A DNA stretch of 64,000 nucleotides from positions 186,001 through 250,000 of the forward strand of contig MCGO01000042.1 of assembly GCA_002104985.1 (NCBI GenBank), given 5' to 3'. The position numbers and the translations under genes were made by a program. The notes beneath the pieces are model-generated. The model saw nothing but the letters and a program-made list of their open reading frames with translations. It had not been told where the DNA came from and did not search any database. Source of the DNA: Rhizoclosmatium globosum. Taxonomy: Eukaryota; Chytridiomycota; Chytridiomycetes; Chytridiales; Chytriomycetaceae. Every line of letters begins with the position of its first letter. Within the stretch, counting starts at the first letter, position 1. Shown one piece after another: positions 29,339-41,158 of this stretch.

Positions 29339-32300
29339 ATGGAACCAACTGCAGAAGACGCAGCGTCCTCGGCCCCGGGTAGCATAACAGGTACGATCGA
29401 ACTCTTAAAAATGAGGATATTTCAGGAGAAGAAGCAGAGGAAAGCAGAAGCGTGCAGAGGGGTGTAACAAGGTGGATGGATGTATTATATTTTAGCCATG
29501 CGATGCACCCACCTTCCACACTCTCCCCCTTTTCTCAAGCACACGCTAACACTACACCGTTCACGAAGCAGCATCGCGGCGGGGCTCGACGGCTGCAACT
29601 GGCGCCGAAAGCAAAGACGGCGAGAAGACGCTTGCCGAGCTCTTGGCCGTGCCTGAACCGGCGCCATTGATACCGCTTCTTCCGCCGCCGAATGTTGTGA
29701 TCTACGGCGCTGTTTATTCGGGGATTCCGGTCTTTGAAATGATGTGTGCGGGAACGGCGTTGATGCGAAGGCGCCAGGACTCGTTCCTGAACCTGACTCA
29801 GATTCTGAAGGTTGCGAATGTTGAGCGTGGAAAGAGGATGGCTGTGCTGGATGCGGCGTGCAGAGACGGGAACAAGTTTGAGCGAATTCAAGGAGGCTAT
29901 GGGAAGTATCAGGGCACGTGGTATGTACTTTACACCCTCAGTGATTGCTTGATATATTTAATAATTACATCGTCTATACTAGGGTGCCTCTGGAAACGGC
30001 CATGGCCGTGGCACGACACTTTCATGCTGATAAAATGCTTGCACCCCTCCTTGCATTTCATCCTCCTTCCCAACCAACTTCGCAAATGACTCAAGATGCT
30101 ATGCGTGCTGCCAATGTAGCCGTTCGACCCGCACCCCCTCCTCAACAACTTCAGCAGCCTCGCCCACCACAAAACCCACACCCACAACAATACCCTCAGC
30201 AAATCAATACTTCACAACCTCAGCGACCTTCTACTCCTGCTCAAGCGCGACCCTCTACTCCCCAACAATCTCACGCACCAGTCCAAATTCCTTATCAACC
30301 GCAGCAAGTTCAAAGACCACAGCCAAGTCACCAGCAGCCTGTGCCAGTTTCTTCAAATGCAGCAACAAGTGGACCTGTTGCAGCTTCGAGCCATTCAGTT
30401 CCTCCTCCAAAAAGAAAGGAGCCAGAAGCTACAACCTCTACCAGAGGACGGCCAAGACGAGGTGCACGTCCTACAGATCTAGGAGAATCTTCCTCTGAAT
30501 CGAGTTTTGATGAAGATGAGGAAGAGGAAGAGTTTGAAGACGACGGAATTACGCCCCCACCTGCAGCTCGCCCGCCAAGGACGAAACGTATTCGTACCAC
30601 AGTAAATGACTCAGAAGACGAAGATAGTCGCCAAGAGCCGCAACAAGCTCAAACCACTGCACCACGTGCAGCGCAACCTGCCACAACAACACACCAAACA
30701 ACTGCTCCATCTGCACCTCAACAAACAGCGGCACCCTCTATTCCCTTCCATAAACTTTCTCCTGCTCGCCAATCAATTGAACGACAACGACAAATTCTTC
30801 TATCAATCTTTACAGGTCCTGCCCTCTCTAGTCTCCCTGACTTTCTCACCACCGCAAACCCTGGGGACGCACCTCTTGACACAGACCTTGTTATCGATGA
30901 TGCCGGCCACACAGCTCTTCACTGGGCCGCAACACTGGCTCGCACCAACATTGTTGAATCTCTTCTCACATCAAAACTATGTACTCCAAGCTGTACAAAC
31001 TCAAACGGAGAAACTCCACTCATGCGTGCAGTCCTCAGTACCAACAACCTCGAATTCAATGCCTTCACTGGACTCTTGGCACTCCTCGGTCGGGAAACAC
31101 TTACCGTGAAAGACGCAAAAGGGCGTACAGTGTTGCATCATGCTTGTCTCGGGTTCGGTGTGCGTGGACACTCAGCCGCTGCAAAGTATTACATCGAGAA
31201 CGTGTGTAGGGCGGCTAGAGCTACCACCAATGAGAATGAAACAGAGGAAGAGCGAATTCGTCGCGAAGGGTTCTTGAATGTTCAGGACGTCAATGGAGAT
31301 ACGGCTATGAATATTGCGGCGAGGCTTGGTGGTAGGGCTGGTGTGGATGTGTTGCTGGAGGCAGGAGCTGACCACAGGATCCCGAATCATGCAGGGCTGC
31401 GGCCCACTGATTTCGGAATGGATGATGCATTCCGTGGCAAGAAGATTGTTGTTGTGGAGGAAGTTAAAAAGGGAGATGACGAGGATGGAAAGGACGATCT
31501 TCTGCCTGTTGGGACTGTTGGGGCCCAATCAGATTCTGTCATCAAGAAAGCTAATGATTTATCTCGAGGTTAGTTCGTATTGGTTGCAGCGTTGAAGCTC
31601 ATTTTTTTTTCTCCTCATTTTTCCTACACCCCTTCCATGGTGTTAGAGATACAATCGCTTCTGAGCAATCTGCACAAATCGTTTACGGCGCAAATTCAAG
31701 CGAAAAAGGATCTTCTGAATGCGAAAAAGAAGAAAGCCGAGTCGCTCACTCAGGAGCTTGCTACACTGGAGCGTGCAAATCAAGCACTGACGACCCAAAA
31801 TGCAAGACTACCAGATTTGGAAAATAGGCTGTTTGGCGTGGAACAGAGACTGAAGGAAGAAATCGAAAAGAAGGCAGAGGAAGCCCGAGCTGCAATGGAA
31901 GTTGACCTCAACAAAATCATATCAGGATCGTCTCGTCCTGCGTCCGTAAAAGATGACAATGGTGACACAGTGATGACGAACGGCAATGACTCTCTCCTAC
32001 ACTTCAACAAGCCAACAACCACATTACCGAAGAATCCGAATCCACTGCCACCACATACTTGCGAGCGAAAATCCAAATCATGACGTCCCACATTACAAAG
32101 AAAGAAGCCGACAACAAACTTCTCTCAGCACAAATTCAGGCATCCGTACCGAAGACGCTACACATGAATTGAATTACAAGAAAATCATCAGCATGTGTTG
32201 TAACTTGGAAGTGGAACAGATAGATGCAGCCATGCTCGAGGTTTTATTAGCCGCTGTTGAAAGTGATGATAACGGTACTGGAGCTATTGCACCAGGCAGT

Positions 32301-32459
32301 GAACCGGTTGTGCCCCCAGCTCCTGTTCTTGATACTACTATGGCAGATGTTGAAGGAGATGATATTTTGGCAGGGCTTTTGGATGCTGATCAGCATCAGC
32401 AAGTGGATGCAGCATTGGATGGATTATTGTTTAAAGTTACATCATTGTCGTCGATTTGA
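29339..32459 (+). CDS. APSES/ankyrin transcription factor (Mbp1/Swi4-like; two frame breaks)
   Basis: Exons 29339-29390, about 29572-29920, 29983-31568 and 31647-32459. The APSES (KilA-N type) DNA-binding domain is complete: VVIYGAVYSGIPVFEMMCAG, MRRRQDSFLNLTQILKVANV and RIQGGYGKYQGTWVPLETAMAVA. A long Pro/Gln-rich linker and an acidic stretch (DEDEEEEEFEDD) follow. Ankyrin repeats follow (HTALHWAATLARTNIVESLL, NGETPLMRAVL, KGRTVLHHACLG, NGDTAMNIAARLGG), then a coiled coil and LNYKKIISMCCNLEVEQID, as in Mbp1/Swi4/Cdc10-type G1/S regulators. In the last exon the frame changes twice, at about 32020-32035 and 32150-32165, each by one missing base; reading through both restores the family's C-terminal heterodimerisation region. 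Confidence 0.92.
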
Positions 32460-32611
32460 TGAGTGAGTGGTTTGACGATGTATTAAAAAAAAGATGATCT
32501 TGGTGAATGTTTCATCTTGGGACGAGTCCTTGCGGAATGAGGAAATAAAGTTATACATTATTATTTGTTTCTCATCCTTTCTCTTTCGTTTGTCTAAATA
32601 GAAACCTCAAA

Positions 32612-33439
32612 ATGGCTATCAAATTGAACTTCGCATCACTGGACCAGTCGTGAGTATTCCTCCTGTATTCATATGTTATTGGATAGTTGTTCCATATGCC
32701 GTCTGGGGCAGTTCAATCTAACTTATCAATTTAATATTGCAGAGGCCGAGGCCATGCAGACAACCTTGATCCAAAGGGCTTCTCCATGACACACACTTCG
32801 AGCAAGGACAGGACAGAGATCAAGGTAGGCGTCTGAGAGAGATGCTATGGTTTGAGACTGACTTGGTGTGGAAACAGAAGGAGCCAACAGCAGAGGAGCA
32901 AGCGGCTATTGACGCGAACATGGCCAACTTGAAACTTAAGGTGTGTTGCTGTCCATGACGAAATTACACAGATGGTTCTGACATTGTGAATGGACCAGAA
33001 ATCATGGGAAACTGCGATCGCACCTCTCAAACAGGTTCCAATGCAAGGATTCATGCTTTACATGTCGGGAAATTCAGTGCAAATTTACTCCATCATGGTT
33101 ACGGTTATGCTCTTTATGAATTCGTTTAATGCCATCCTGGGAACCAACCATGGTGCGTGTTTTGGTGCAGTGAGCTTACCAGTATATTGACTTATCGTTT
33201 ACTGGATAGCTTTCAAACGATTTGAATCAACAAGCTCGGGTACCGATAAGAAACCTCCGTCAAATGCAAACTTGATTTTCCCCAAAATTGTGTACATTCT
33301 TGCTCAATGTGTGTTGTTTGGCCTTGGTGTCTACAAGTGCAGTTCGATGGGCTTGTTACCTACCTCGCATTCAGACTGGCTGTCGTTCCTTGAAGTGAAG
33401 CGGGTGGTGGAATACTCTTCCGGGACCTACTTGCAGTGA
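32612..33439 (+). CDS. EMC4: ER membrane protein complex subunit 4
   Basis: Exons 32612-32649, 32743-32824, 32878-32940, 32999-33152 and 33210-33439. The product reads WETAIAPLKQVPMQGFMLYMSGNSVQIYSIMV, AFKRFESTSS, ILAQCVLFGLGVYKCSSMGLLPT and SDWLSFLE, matching EMC4/TMEM85. The GLLPT...SDWL block is the family signature. Two main hydrophobic helices are visible. EMC inserts tail-anchored and multi-pass proteins at the ER. The short first exons are typical of this window. Confidence 0.94.
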
Positions 33440-33599
33440 TCTCGTCGTGCGACCCACTTCTTTCAACAAAGCACCGGACATGAGCGTAATGTATGATTGT
33501 TTATTGAGAATCGGTGTGAATAAATACGAGAACACATCCTGCACAAAGTTGGATGTTCTGTGTGGGTGGGTGAGGGTCAGGAAGCGAAAAAATTGAGCA

Positions 33600-35586
33600 A
33601 TGGCGTCCAATGGAAGCGAAGTTCCGGCCGCCGCACCACCGTCAGGTACGTACGCAGCACTGATACCGGCCTAGGCCCTAGCAGAGACCTAGGGCTTCCT
33701 AGGGAACCGGCTAGGCGGGTGCCCGGCCCGTGCTTCACCTTTGTTTCTGAATTTAATGTCTCTGTTCGGCTCTTACTCACAAAAGAACACTCACTCAGAT
33801 GGCGATGAATTCACCTTCCTCTTCAACTGCGACTCGTGCGCAAAGGACATCACGAATATGCTCAAGATATCCTGTGCCGTGTGCAAGGGACCAGACGGGG
33901 AGCCCTTTGATCTGTGTATCCCGTGCTTTGCGGCTGGAGCAGAAGTGAAGGGTCATGTCCGGACACACAACTACATTATCAAGGTACACTTAACACCCAG
34001 ACTGTCTTTTCTGTCTATTTAAATACTGTTTCCCTCTGTTTCGTGTTTACGCGTTGGGTTCAGTTGTGATCGTGGTTTTCCTTTCCTTCCTTGAACTTCC
34101 ATTGACACTCACCAATTCATACACCCACAGGAAGGATTGGACTGGCCATTATTTGATCCAGAATGGACTGCCAATGAAGAATTGTTATTGGTGGATGGCT
34201 TGAAACTCTATGGTATTGGGTAAGCTCAACTCTGAACATTCTACCTTCGCGATTATCTTACGTTCTGCATTCGATAGAAACTGGGATCAAATATCAACAC
34301 ATATCGGTACAAAGACAAAAGAAGAAGTAGATACCCATTATAGAGCAGTTTTCTGTGCTTCTGAAACTTGGCCAATACCTGTTTGTTCAATCCTCGTCTC
34401 CTTTTAATTCACTAAATTCCCCAAAAGGATATGTCTACCACATTTGATAAATTGACGTCAAGGCGATATGTTCAAAGAGATCCCAACCCTCCTGTCAAGA
34501 AGCCAGAAAGGGTATGTTAAGTTTTGTAAAGCTTGCGTTCACTCAAAGGGTGTTTAGTCGTGCACAAGTGGCCCTGCAAATCATGAAATTCAAGGGTATA
34601 TGCCCGGGCGTGACGAATTCGATCATGAGTTTGAGCAAGACGCTGAAAATCCAATCAAAGACATGATCTTTGAGGACAATGAGAGTCCAGAGGAGACATG
34701 TACGTTTGCTTATGTTTTGAGAATGAAACCTGACCGTCATTAGCCCTGAAAACAACAATGTTAAATATTTACAACATCGCATTGGATCGACGAATGGAAC
34801 GAAAAAAGTTCTTACGAGACCGAAACTTGACTCACGACTTTAAGCGGCTACAACTCTTGGAAAAGAAACGAACAAAGGAGGAACGCGATTTACTAACGCG
34901 AATTCGTGTCTTTGCAAGATTGCAGACAAGTGCTGACTTTGATGACTTTACCGAAGGATTGTTACGTGAGTTTATGACTGAGTTATTTCGAACAAAATGA
35001 GGTGCTCATTACAGATTTTCAGGGGAACAAAGGCTGAGACAGCGAATTGCAGAGTTACAAGAATTTAGAAGGATGGGCGTTACAACATTACAAGGAGCAT
35101 CAGAGTACACGCGAGACAAACAACAACGCGCCTCTTATAAAGCAGCTGGTCTGGCTCCACATCGACTCCCTGGTCGGCCGGTATGTTTTGTCGTTGTCTT
35201 TGTTTTACGAAGCCCCAGAGTCCTCACACATCTTTTCAGGCACCGTCAGCCAGGGGAGGTCCTGGAATGCGAACTAATTCTGTACCATCTGCCGCTCTGC
35301 AGCCTCCATTCAATCCAGTTCCAGGTCGCAAAATGTATACACCACTTGATATCTCGACAGCGGATGGTGTGGACCTGCTTCTCCCCAACGAACAACAACT
35401 TTGCTCGAACATTCGTATTTTACCAGAGCTTATTTAGTGATCAAAGAAACGTTGTTGAAAGAATACGCTGAGAAGGGAGGCTTGACGAGGAAGCAAGCGC
35501 GAGCGTTGATAAAGATTGACGTCAACAAAACTCAGCAAATATATGACCTGTTTGTCATTAATGGATGGATCCAGTTTGCTATGTAA
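33600..35586 (+). CDS. ADA2: Transcriptional adaptor ADA2 of SAGA-type complexes (one frame break)
   Basis: Nine exons: 33600-33645, 33799-33983, 34131-34219, 34278-34380, 34428-34511, 34558-34699, 34744-34965, 35023-35180 and 35240-35586. Domains in order: ZZ zinc finger ([10 protein letters not shown]...ISCAVCKGP...[13 protein letters not shown]...HTHNY type), SANT/Myb ([26 protein letters not shown] type), the ADA2 middle region ([23 protein letters not shown]) and a C-terminal SWIRM domain ([34 protein letters not shown] type). ADA2 activates the Gcn5 histone acetyltransferase. At about 35425-35432 the frame changes by one missing base just before the SWIRM helix AYLVIKE; without that the protein would end early. 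Confidence 0.94.
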
Positions 35587-35673
35587 TAATGAAGGTATAA
35601 ATTATGTGTGCATACCAATATTTCAAAATAAATGTGGAAACTAATTCAATGTTGTTGTATTTTGACTGATACG

Positions 35674-37926
35674 TTACTGAAATAGAGAATCAATGTCCAT
35701 AAACCTAGCAACCATACGCTTTTTGGCCGAGCGAACCTTTAACCTCTCCGCTGGGCGTTCTTGGTAAACATCTTTGATTGGACTGTCCGAAACTGGCTTT
35801 TCATTGCCACCAAATGTGCAAGAATTCTCAATGTCATTCCAGTCAACATTCTGAAAGTCAGCTGCAATCTTTTTGCCAGAGTTTAAGAGGGGAAGTGTCA
35901 ATTTAGCGTTACGCGTGCGTTGTGTTGTGGGAGTCGAGGGAATTGGTTGAGTTGGTTCAAGAGCTGGCTCAGGTTTTTCTTGACTTGCCTCTACCGGCAA
36001 AGGTTCTCATTTACCCGTCCGGCTACATAATTTCGTTAGTTGACAGTATTGACGAAGGTACAAACAACGTACGTCTTAATATCAAGTCAGGACCTCTCAA
36101 CCTCTCTGTCAGCTTCAAATCATTCTTCAATTTTTCTTTTTGAGATGCAAGAAGGGCTCCTGAGCTTGCGATACGTTTTGAGACACTACTGAATGGAACA
36201 GGCAACATTGCACTTCCTCCACTCATTCGTTTTGTCATCAAGGCCGCAGCTTTCAACAACTTTTCTTCCTTTGCCTTCAATATGCTTCCTTTTCTTCTTT
36301 GGTACCACGCTGTTTTCCAGTCGCCGCAACAGTCGGTGGTTTTGGAGGAAGGTTGCCGTTCTCCTCCGATTCAAGCTGACTGTTCATCTTCTTCAACAAA
36401 ACCTGCTTTGCCTTGTCTCCAGCACTCAAAGCGTCTTTTGGCTTCAGGCTCACGACGCGGTTTGACAAGGTTGAGAGTTTCCTCGAGTTTCGTCCTTTTG
36501 CTGCAAGGGCGAGAGTGGCGGCAGAAATCCACTTGCGCTTGTTTCAGATGTATTCGTCAAAGATTCCGGCAAGGATTGCTGTGAGCTTCGAAGGGAACTG
36601 CTGCGTCTCACGGGTTGAAATTTGTCATTTGATATAGAATCATTGGATTCTTGAGACGCATTTGTTGATGACGAAATTTGAAGCATAGATGAGGCGCGAG
36701 ACATGCGACGGAGGACAGAGGTATTGGATTGGGATTGGGTATTCTTTTTGGATGCAGCGACACCCCTTCCTCGCGGGGTAGTTGCAGTTCCTGACTTTTT
36801 TGATGTTGTGGATGAAGAAGAAGATGGTCGTTCGCTAATGGAGGTTGTATCCCAGCCTTGATAAAGAGTGATTCCACATGTTCTTCAGGTCAAACAAATA
36901 ACTGTTTGCGAATCAGTAGAGCGTTTGTGTATATATGAAAAAGACATACTATTCGGCAATGCAATCAATCATGAACTTGCGAAATTGAGCACCGACCGCT
37001 GAGTCTTCATTGTTTTCAAGCGTTTGAAAGAAGAGGGAATCCCAAATCATCATACGATCAAACAATTGAACCGTGGCAGCAACGTAGGCCGCAAGACGAT
37101 CTTCTGCGGAGGCATCATCATCGTCAAATGACTGCTTTTGTTTCTTTGACTTTCGTTTCGAGAGTGCACGTTTACGCTTGGAATAACGAGAGGTCGGACT
37201 ATTGCTACCGTCATCATCGTCTTCTTCACTATCAGCATCCTGTTTAGGAAATAGCTTGAGCTCTGGAAGAGTAATTGTTGAATGAAGCCGATGAATACGG
37301 AGCACCTCCAGCAAAACTACCAGCGTCAGCTGAGCCCTATCGAATAAAATACCTTCAGAATACACCGACAATAAGCTCTTACTCTTTCATTTTCAACGAC
37401 ATCATCTTTGATTTGACTATCGCGTCGACAGCTTTGGTTTTTGCCTTCTCATCCACACAGCCATCAAACACGGTTTTCACCACAGAGCATCTCCAGCGCC
37501 ACAGCAGTTCCCATTCCTGAGAGGACACTCCGGCGGCGGAACAGCGCCGCCCAGAATGTCCGTGCAATCCTCGTCGGTGGCTTCCAAACTCCGCACGGTC
37601 TGGATCCACCACGCACGTGCTCGCATTTCTGTTGGGATTGTTTGAGAGTACTTTGATTCGATTGCGGCGAATGGATTGAGGAAGGATTCGCAGAGATCAG
37701 TGACAATTGACTGTGGACTTGTCGATGGTTTGGACTGCTGCGGGTCGTTAAAAGCAGAGACAGACGTAAGTGGGGACATGTTTGTCACCTCTGATTCGTT
37801 GGTTGGTGCGCTGAGCGTTTGGATCGACCGGGCAAACTTGTCCTGAATGGACAGGTTAGATAAGAGCAACTCGCAAGGAAACGAAACTGACGAGGCTTTC
37901 ATCGCTGCTACAAACAACTGTATCAT
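35674..37926 (-). CDS. Probable Sld3/Treslin-like replication initiation protein (at least four frame breaks)
   Basis: The first exon (from 37926, MIQLFVAAMKASSVSFPCELLLSN) leads to QEWELLWRWRCSVVKTVFDGC. Across an intron at about 37340-37385 it gives MKEAQLTLVVLLEVLRIHRLH, then a Ser/Lys/acidic insert and RLAAYVAATVQLFDRMMIWDSLF...MIDCIAEYFEEHVESLF. The pattern E-x-Q-L-x5-LLE, a basic insert, then LFDRMxIWxSL is that of the Cdc45-binding domain of Sld3/Treslin. The C-terminal third is Ser/Pro/Lys-rich with many S/T-P sites, as in that family. Frames change by one missing base at about 37520-37545, 36843-36855, 36470-36490 and 36278-36288, so the coding path is a reconstruction. Family call is moderate. 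Confidence 0.5.
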
Positions 37927-38028
37927 ACACAGCTTCGTGGTAAAGCTGTTGAATGTGTTGGAGTGGTTGCATTTTCGGACTTTTCATTCAACAAGGGAAC
38001 AAAGAAAATGGACGATGGAAGTTAAGTA

Positions 38029-39535
38029 TTAGTTCTTTTTATTGAGATTCTGTAAGCCTTTCTCAAAATGCAGCATGTTTTGAATATACTGCTTTTCCGT
38101 TGTTATCCAAGTTGTATTCACAGATTGTATAGTGTATCGATCTCCTATGCGTTCCTTTTTGTGAACTCCAGCACACAGAGGCCTCTTCCCTAATCCACCC
38201 GTAAACTCCACATCAAGATACTTTTTAGGATCCAGTCCCTGTTTGTACTGCTGAATCAACTGCCATCCAGGTGAATTTCCGTTCTCTGAGTACTTCAGCA
38301 TATTTCGATGCAGAAACATAACGTCTTTCTCGTTGGGGTGGTATTGTGCGATAGTAGTCCCACAAAACACATGAGGTTCATTGGGCTTGTCTCCAACAGA
38401 ACCTGGAGGTCGTTGAATCATGTGAAATGGTGACCGAGCCTTCATCCACGCCAACCGAAACATATCCTTGTCGCCATGAACGAATTTCCATTCCGACATG
38501 AATTGTTGGGGCTCTGTGATAAAGAATAAAAGCACGCGAAGGGCATCTGAATGAACACGTCGATTCACAACAAGCTCTGCACTCTCCTGCTCAAACATAT
38601 CCACAAACGACAGTTCGAGCAAGCTCCAGAACAAGCTTTCTTCATGCACATGGAAGAGCGGGGTATTTCGAGGTCTCCAGTAATCAGGCCAGAATATAGC
38701 ACCAGTCTTTTTGTACACGCTCGTCTTAAATAGCACGGTTGGGTCAAGAATAGCGATATTATCAGGATCCATGAGCAAGACTTCATCAAATCCAGAATGA
38801 ATAAGCGCATACGGTTTGATGGTGAAACCAGCCACCTTCTTGTCCCGACACACTCGGACACTCACTCCTTCAGTAGAATTCTTCAGGTACACTAGACTCT
38901 TATCGTCCTCCTTAACTTCATCTCCATGCACCCATATCTCTACAGGTAGAGTACACCCCACCTTCCTTAATTTTGAATACACGCATATGCTTCCCTCAAG
39001 TGCCCACCACCCTTTGTAGCAATAACAACACCACGTCCCGTTTTATACTCTGAATAAGGAACAACCCTTTAAAAGTCTCAAGATCCGCTCCATAGTTTTC
39101 AAACGCCATTGCAGAGTCACACTTAAACCGCTTTTCAACGTGATGTGTGCCACAAGTTTTGTTCATGACCCCAAATTCAATGCCGCTTTGTAAGTCCTTG
39201 ACGAGACAGTATCCGGATAATCCACGGTCTACTGTCGTGTTGCATGGGATTGTTGTTTCAATGGGTCCATTCGGAGAACAACCACCAGTGCGCACAAAAT
39301 GGAGGCATTGAAATGTATGATTTGACCATGCTGGTTTTCGTCTGCTTGGAGTACTATGTGGAATTGGGTGGTTCGGCAGTTTTGAGTGAGTACTTGGTCT
39401 GCAGCGGTTGTTCGGCGTTGTGCTTTCCTCTTCAGCGCCAGAAGCCATTCGCATCGATGCAAGAATGATGAGGGTTCCAATAAAGAGCAAACCTCCAAAT
39501 ATAAAGCGTTTCCGCATGAATGGAGTGGTTGCCAT
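38029..39535 (-). CDS. Golgi mannosyltransferase-like protein (Mannosyl_trans3 type), copy 1 (two frame breaks)
   Basis: A type II membrane start: MATTPFMRKRFIFGGLLFIGTLIILASM. A Cys-containing stem follows, then the catalytic domain: RGVVIATKGGGHLREAYA, LRKVGCTLPVEIWVHGDEV, IKPYALIHSGFDEVLLMDPDNIAILDPT (with a DPDN metal-binding DxD), GAIFWPDYW, EQESAELVVNRRVH, GDKDMFRLAWM and FCGTTIAQYHP. These are the conserved blocks of the fungal MNN1/MNN2-type mannosyltransferase superfamily (Pfam Mannosyl_trans3) that extends glycans in the Golgi. Frames change at about 39031-39050 and 38971-38990, each by one missing base. A paralogue lies at 45.2-46.8 kb. The exact linkage made is unknown. Confidence 0.85.
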
Positions 39536-39588
39536 TTCCCCCCGATAGATTCAAAGTTGAAGTTTTAAATGTTGGATAAAAAATGAAA

Positions 39589-41099
39589 TTATACATCTTC
39601 CTCTTCTTCCTCATCGTCGTCTTGCACTATTATCTTTTTCCCTTTCCTTTTTTGTGATGATCTTGGAGCTTCCTCGTCTTCATCTTCCACTTCCATCACT
39701 TCATTTCGATGTCTTTTCGTTCCCTTTCTTCGGGCCACGACTTTATGTTCTTCTTCTTCCTCTTCCTCTTCATCCTCATTTTCTTCGGCTTCCTCTTGCA
39801 CCATTCTGCTATTTCTGGCCTTCTTTTTGAGTGGGACTTCCTCGTCTTCGTCATCATCGTCTGCTACAACGAATCCTTCTAGATCTTCGTCTTCTTCTTC
39901 CTCCTCCTCTTCGTCGTCATCAACTTGTTGACTACCACTGCCTTACGAACGCGTTTCTGTTTACCAAAAAAGTTGGTATCGACAGATCGCTTCTTTCTGA
40001 TGGAGCCGACTGAGTTACTGGAGCCAGTTGGAACAGGGGTAATGCCCTCCCAAGCAGCACCACAGCCTTCATGGGGACATTTGCGAGCATTCCCAGCATT
40101 AAAGTAGACACCAGCACAGAATTTGTGGAGGCGTCCAGGACAAGTTGCAGTAGAGCAACGTTCGTACTATAACATAATTATGAAATGTCAATTATTAGTT
40201 CATGTACAAATACCCCAAATAATCTGAAACGTCTCCAAGATCCACTTACATGAGTAGTCACAATCTCTTTGCAGACGGAACAGTTTAAGCAGAAATCTTC
40301 AAATTCGTCTCTCAGAAAAGCCTTGAGTTCCATGAGAGCACGGAGGGAGAGAGAGAGGAACGAGTTTTCTTTGGTGAGCCAAGAATTAGAGACCAAAGAA
40401 TCCAAGACGCGTTCTGCATCCGAAGCTTTCAGTTTGAGAGCCGAGGCAAGCCGAAGAGCGTCATGTGAGTGGATGGAGAAGACTCGTCGTCGTTTGTGAC
40501 GATTGCTTTTATGATTTGTTTCACGAGGGCAAGTTCGGCGGGGGAAGGCCGTTGCAAGCTGAGCGGGGTCGTCTGCGGCTGCATTCACGACAGCAAAGTG
40601 TTTAACGCCCGAGAGAGGATGCACGGCCTCTGCAAGAACAAGGTCAATGTGGGCGAGTGCGGCATTTGCGGCGGCCACGACAGGACGCACCTATTTAAAG
40701 TATAGAGTTTGATGATAGTTTTGAATTGAGGAGAAAGAAGGAACACACACATTCGCGGACTGAATGCCGCAAGTCGCTGACACAGACGAACAAGCGTCAA
40801 CTCGTCAACAACACGCGCCGCAACAACACCGTGCACAACGAACGAGACACCGGATGCAACTTGGACAGAGAGTGTGTCGGCGAAAGAGACGCCTGTTCCT
40901 GTCCACCTTCATTCGCCGATGAAAGTGACTCTGACTCGTCCGACGTGTCAGTGTTGGTGGGTGTTGCGAAGTTGACTTGGCGCCCGGTCTTGCCTTTGCC
41001 CTTGTCTTTGCCCTTGTCCTTGCCTCGCTCTTTGTTGCTCGCTCGTGCCAAACCTGGCCCTTCTTCGTCCGACGATGAACTGACTCGTCGTCTAGTCAT
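39589..41099 (-). CDS. NSE1: SMC5-6 complex subunit NSE1 (RING-like E3), several frame breaks
   Basis: The N-terminal region is Ser/Lys/Gly-rich (MTRRRVSSSSDEEG). Winged-helix segments follow: HGVVAARVVDELTLVRLCQRL, RPVVAAANAALAHIDLVLAEAV...KHFAVVNAAADDPAQLATAF, ALRLASALKLKASDAERVLDSL and NSWLTKE. The Nse1-type RING is CLNCSVCKEIVTTH, then after an intron YERCSTATCPGRLHKFCAGVYF...CPHEGC. A long acidic/basic tail (KKRSVD, EEEEEEDEDLEG, RRKGTKRHRNE) ends at 39589. NSE1 promotes DNA repair with NSE3/NSE4. Frame changes near 40880, 40540 (a C5 run), 40480 and 39930 are consistent with small indels. The tail is longer than in yeast NSE1. Confidence 0.82.
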
Positions 41100-41158
41100 T
41101 TGGATGTGGAAAAATGTGTCCGAAAATAAGTACCAAATATGGAAACTTTAATGTGATA

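Noticed and set aside
29181..29519. Minus-strand ORF of 112 codons between the GST-fold gene and the APSES gene
   Set aside because: It overlaps the APSES first exon and intron, shows no motif, and reads as low-quality hydrophobic sequence.
38996..39003. Glycosyltransferase 1 as two separate genes (38029-38982 and 38996-39535)
   Set aside because: The conserved order anchor-stem-catalytic blocks continues across both, and only small frame changes separate them.
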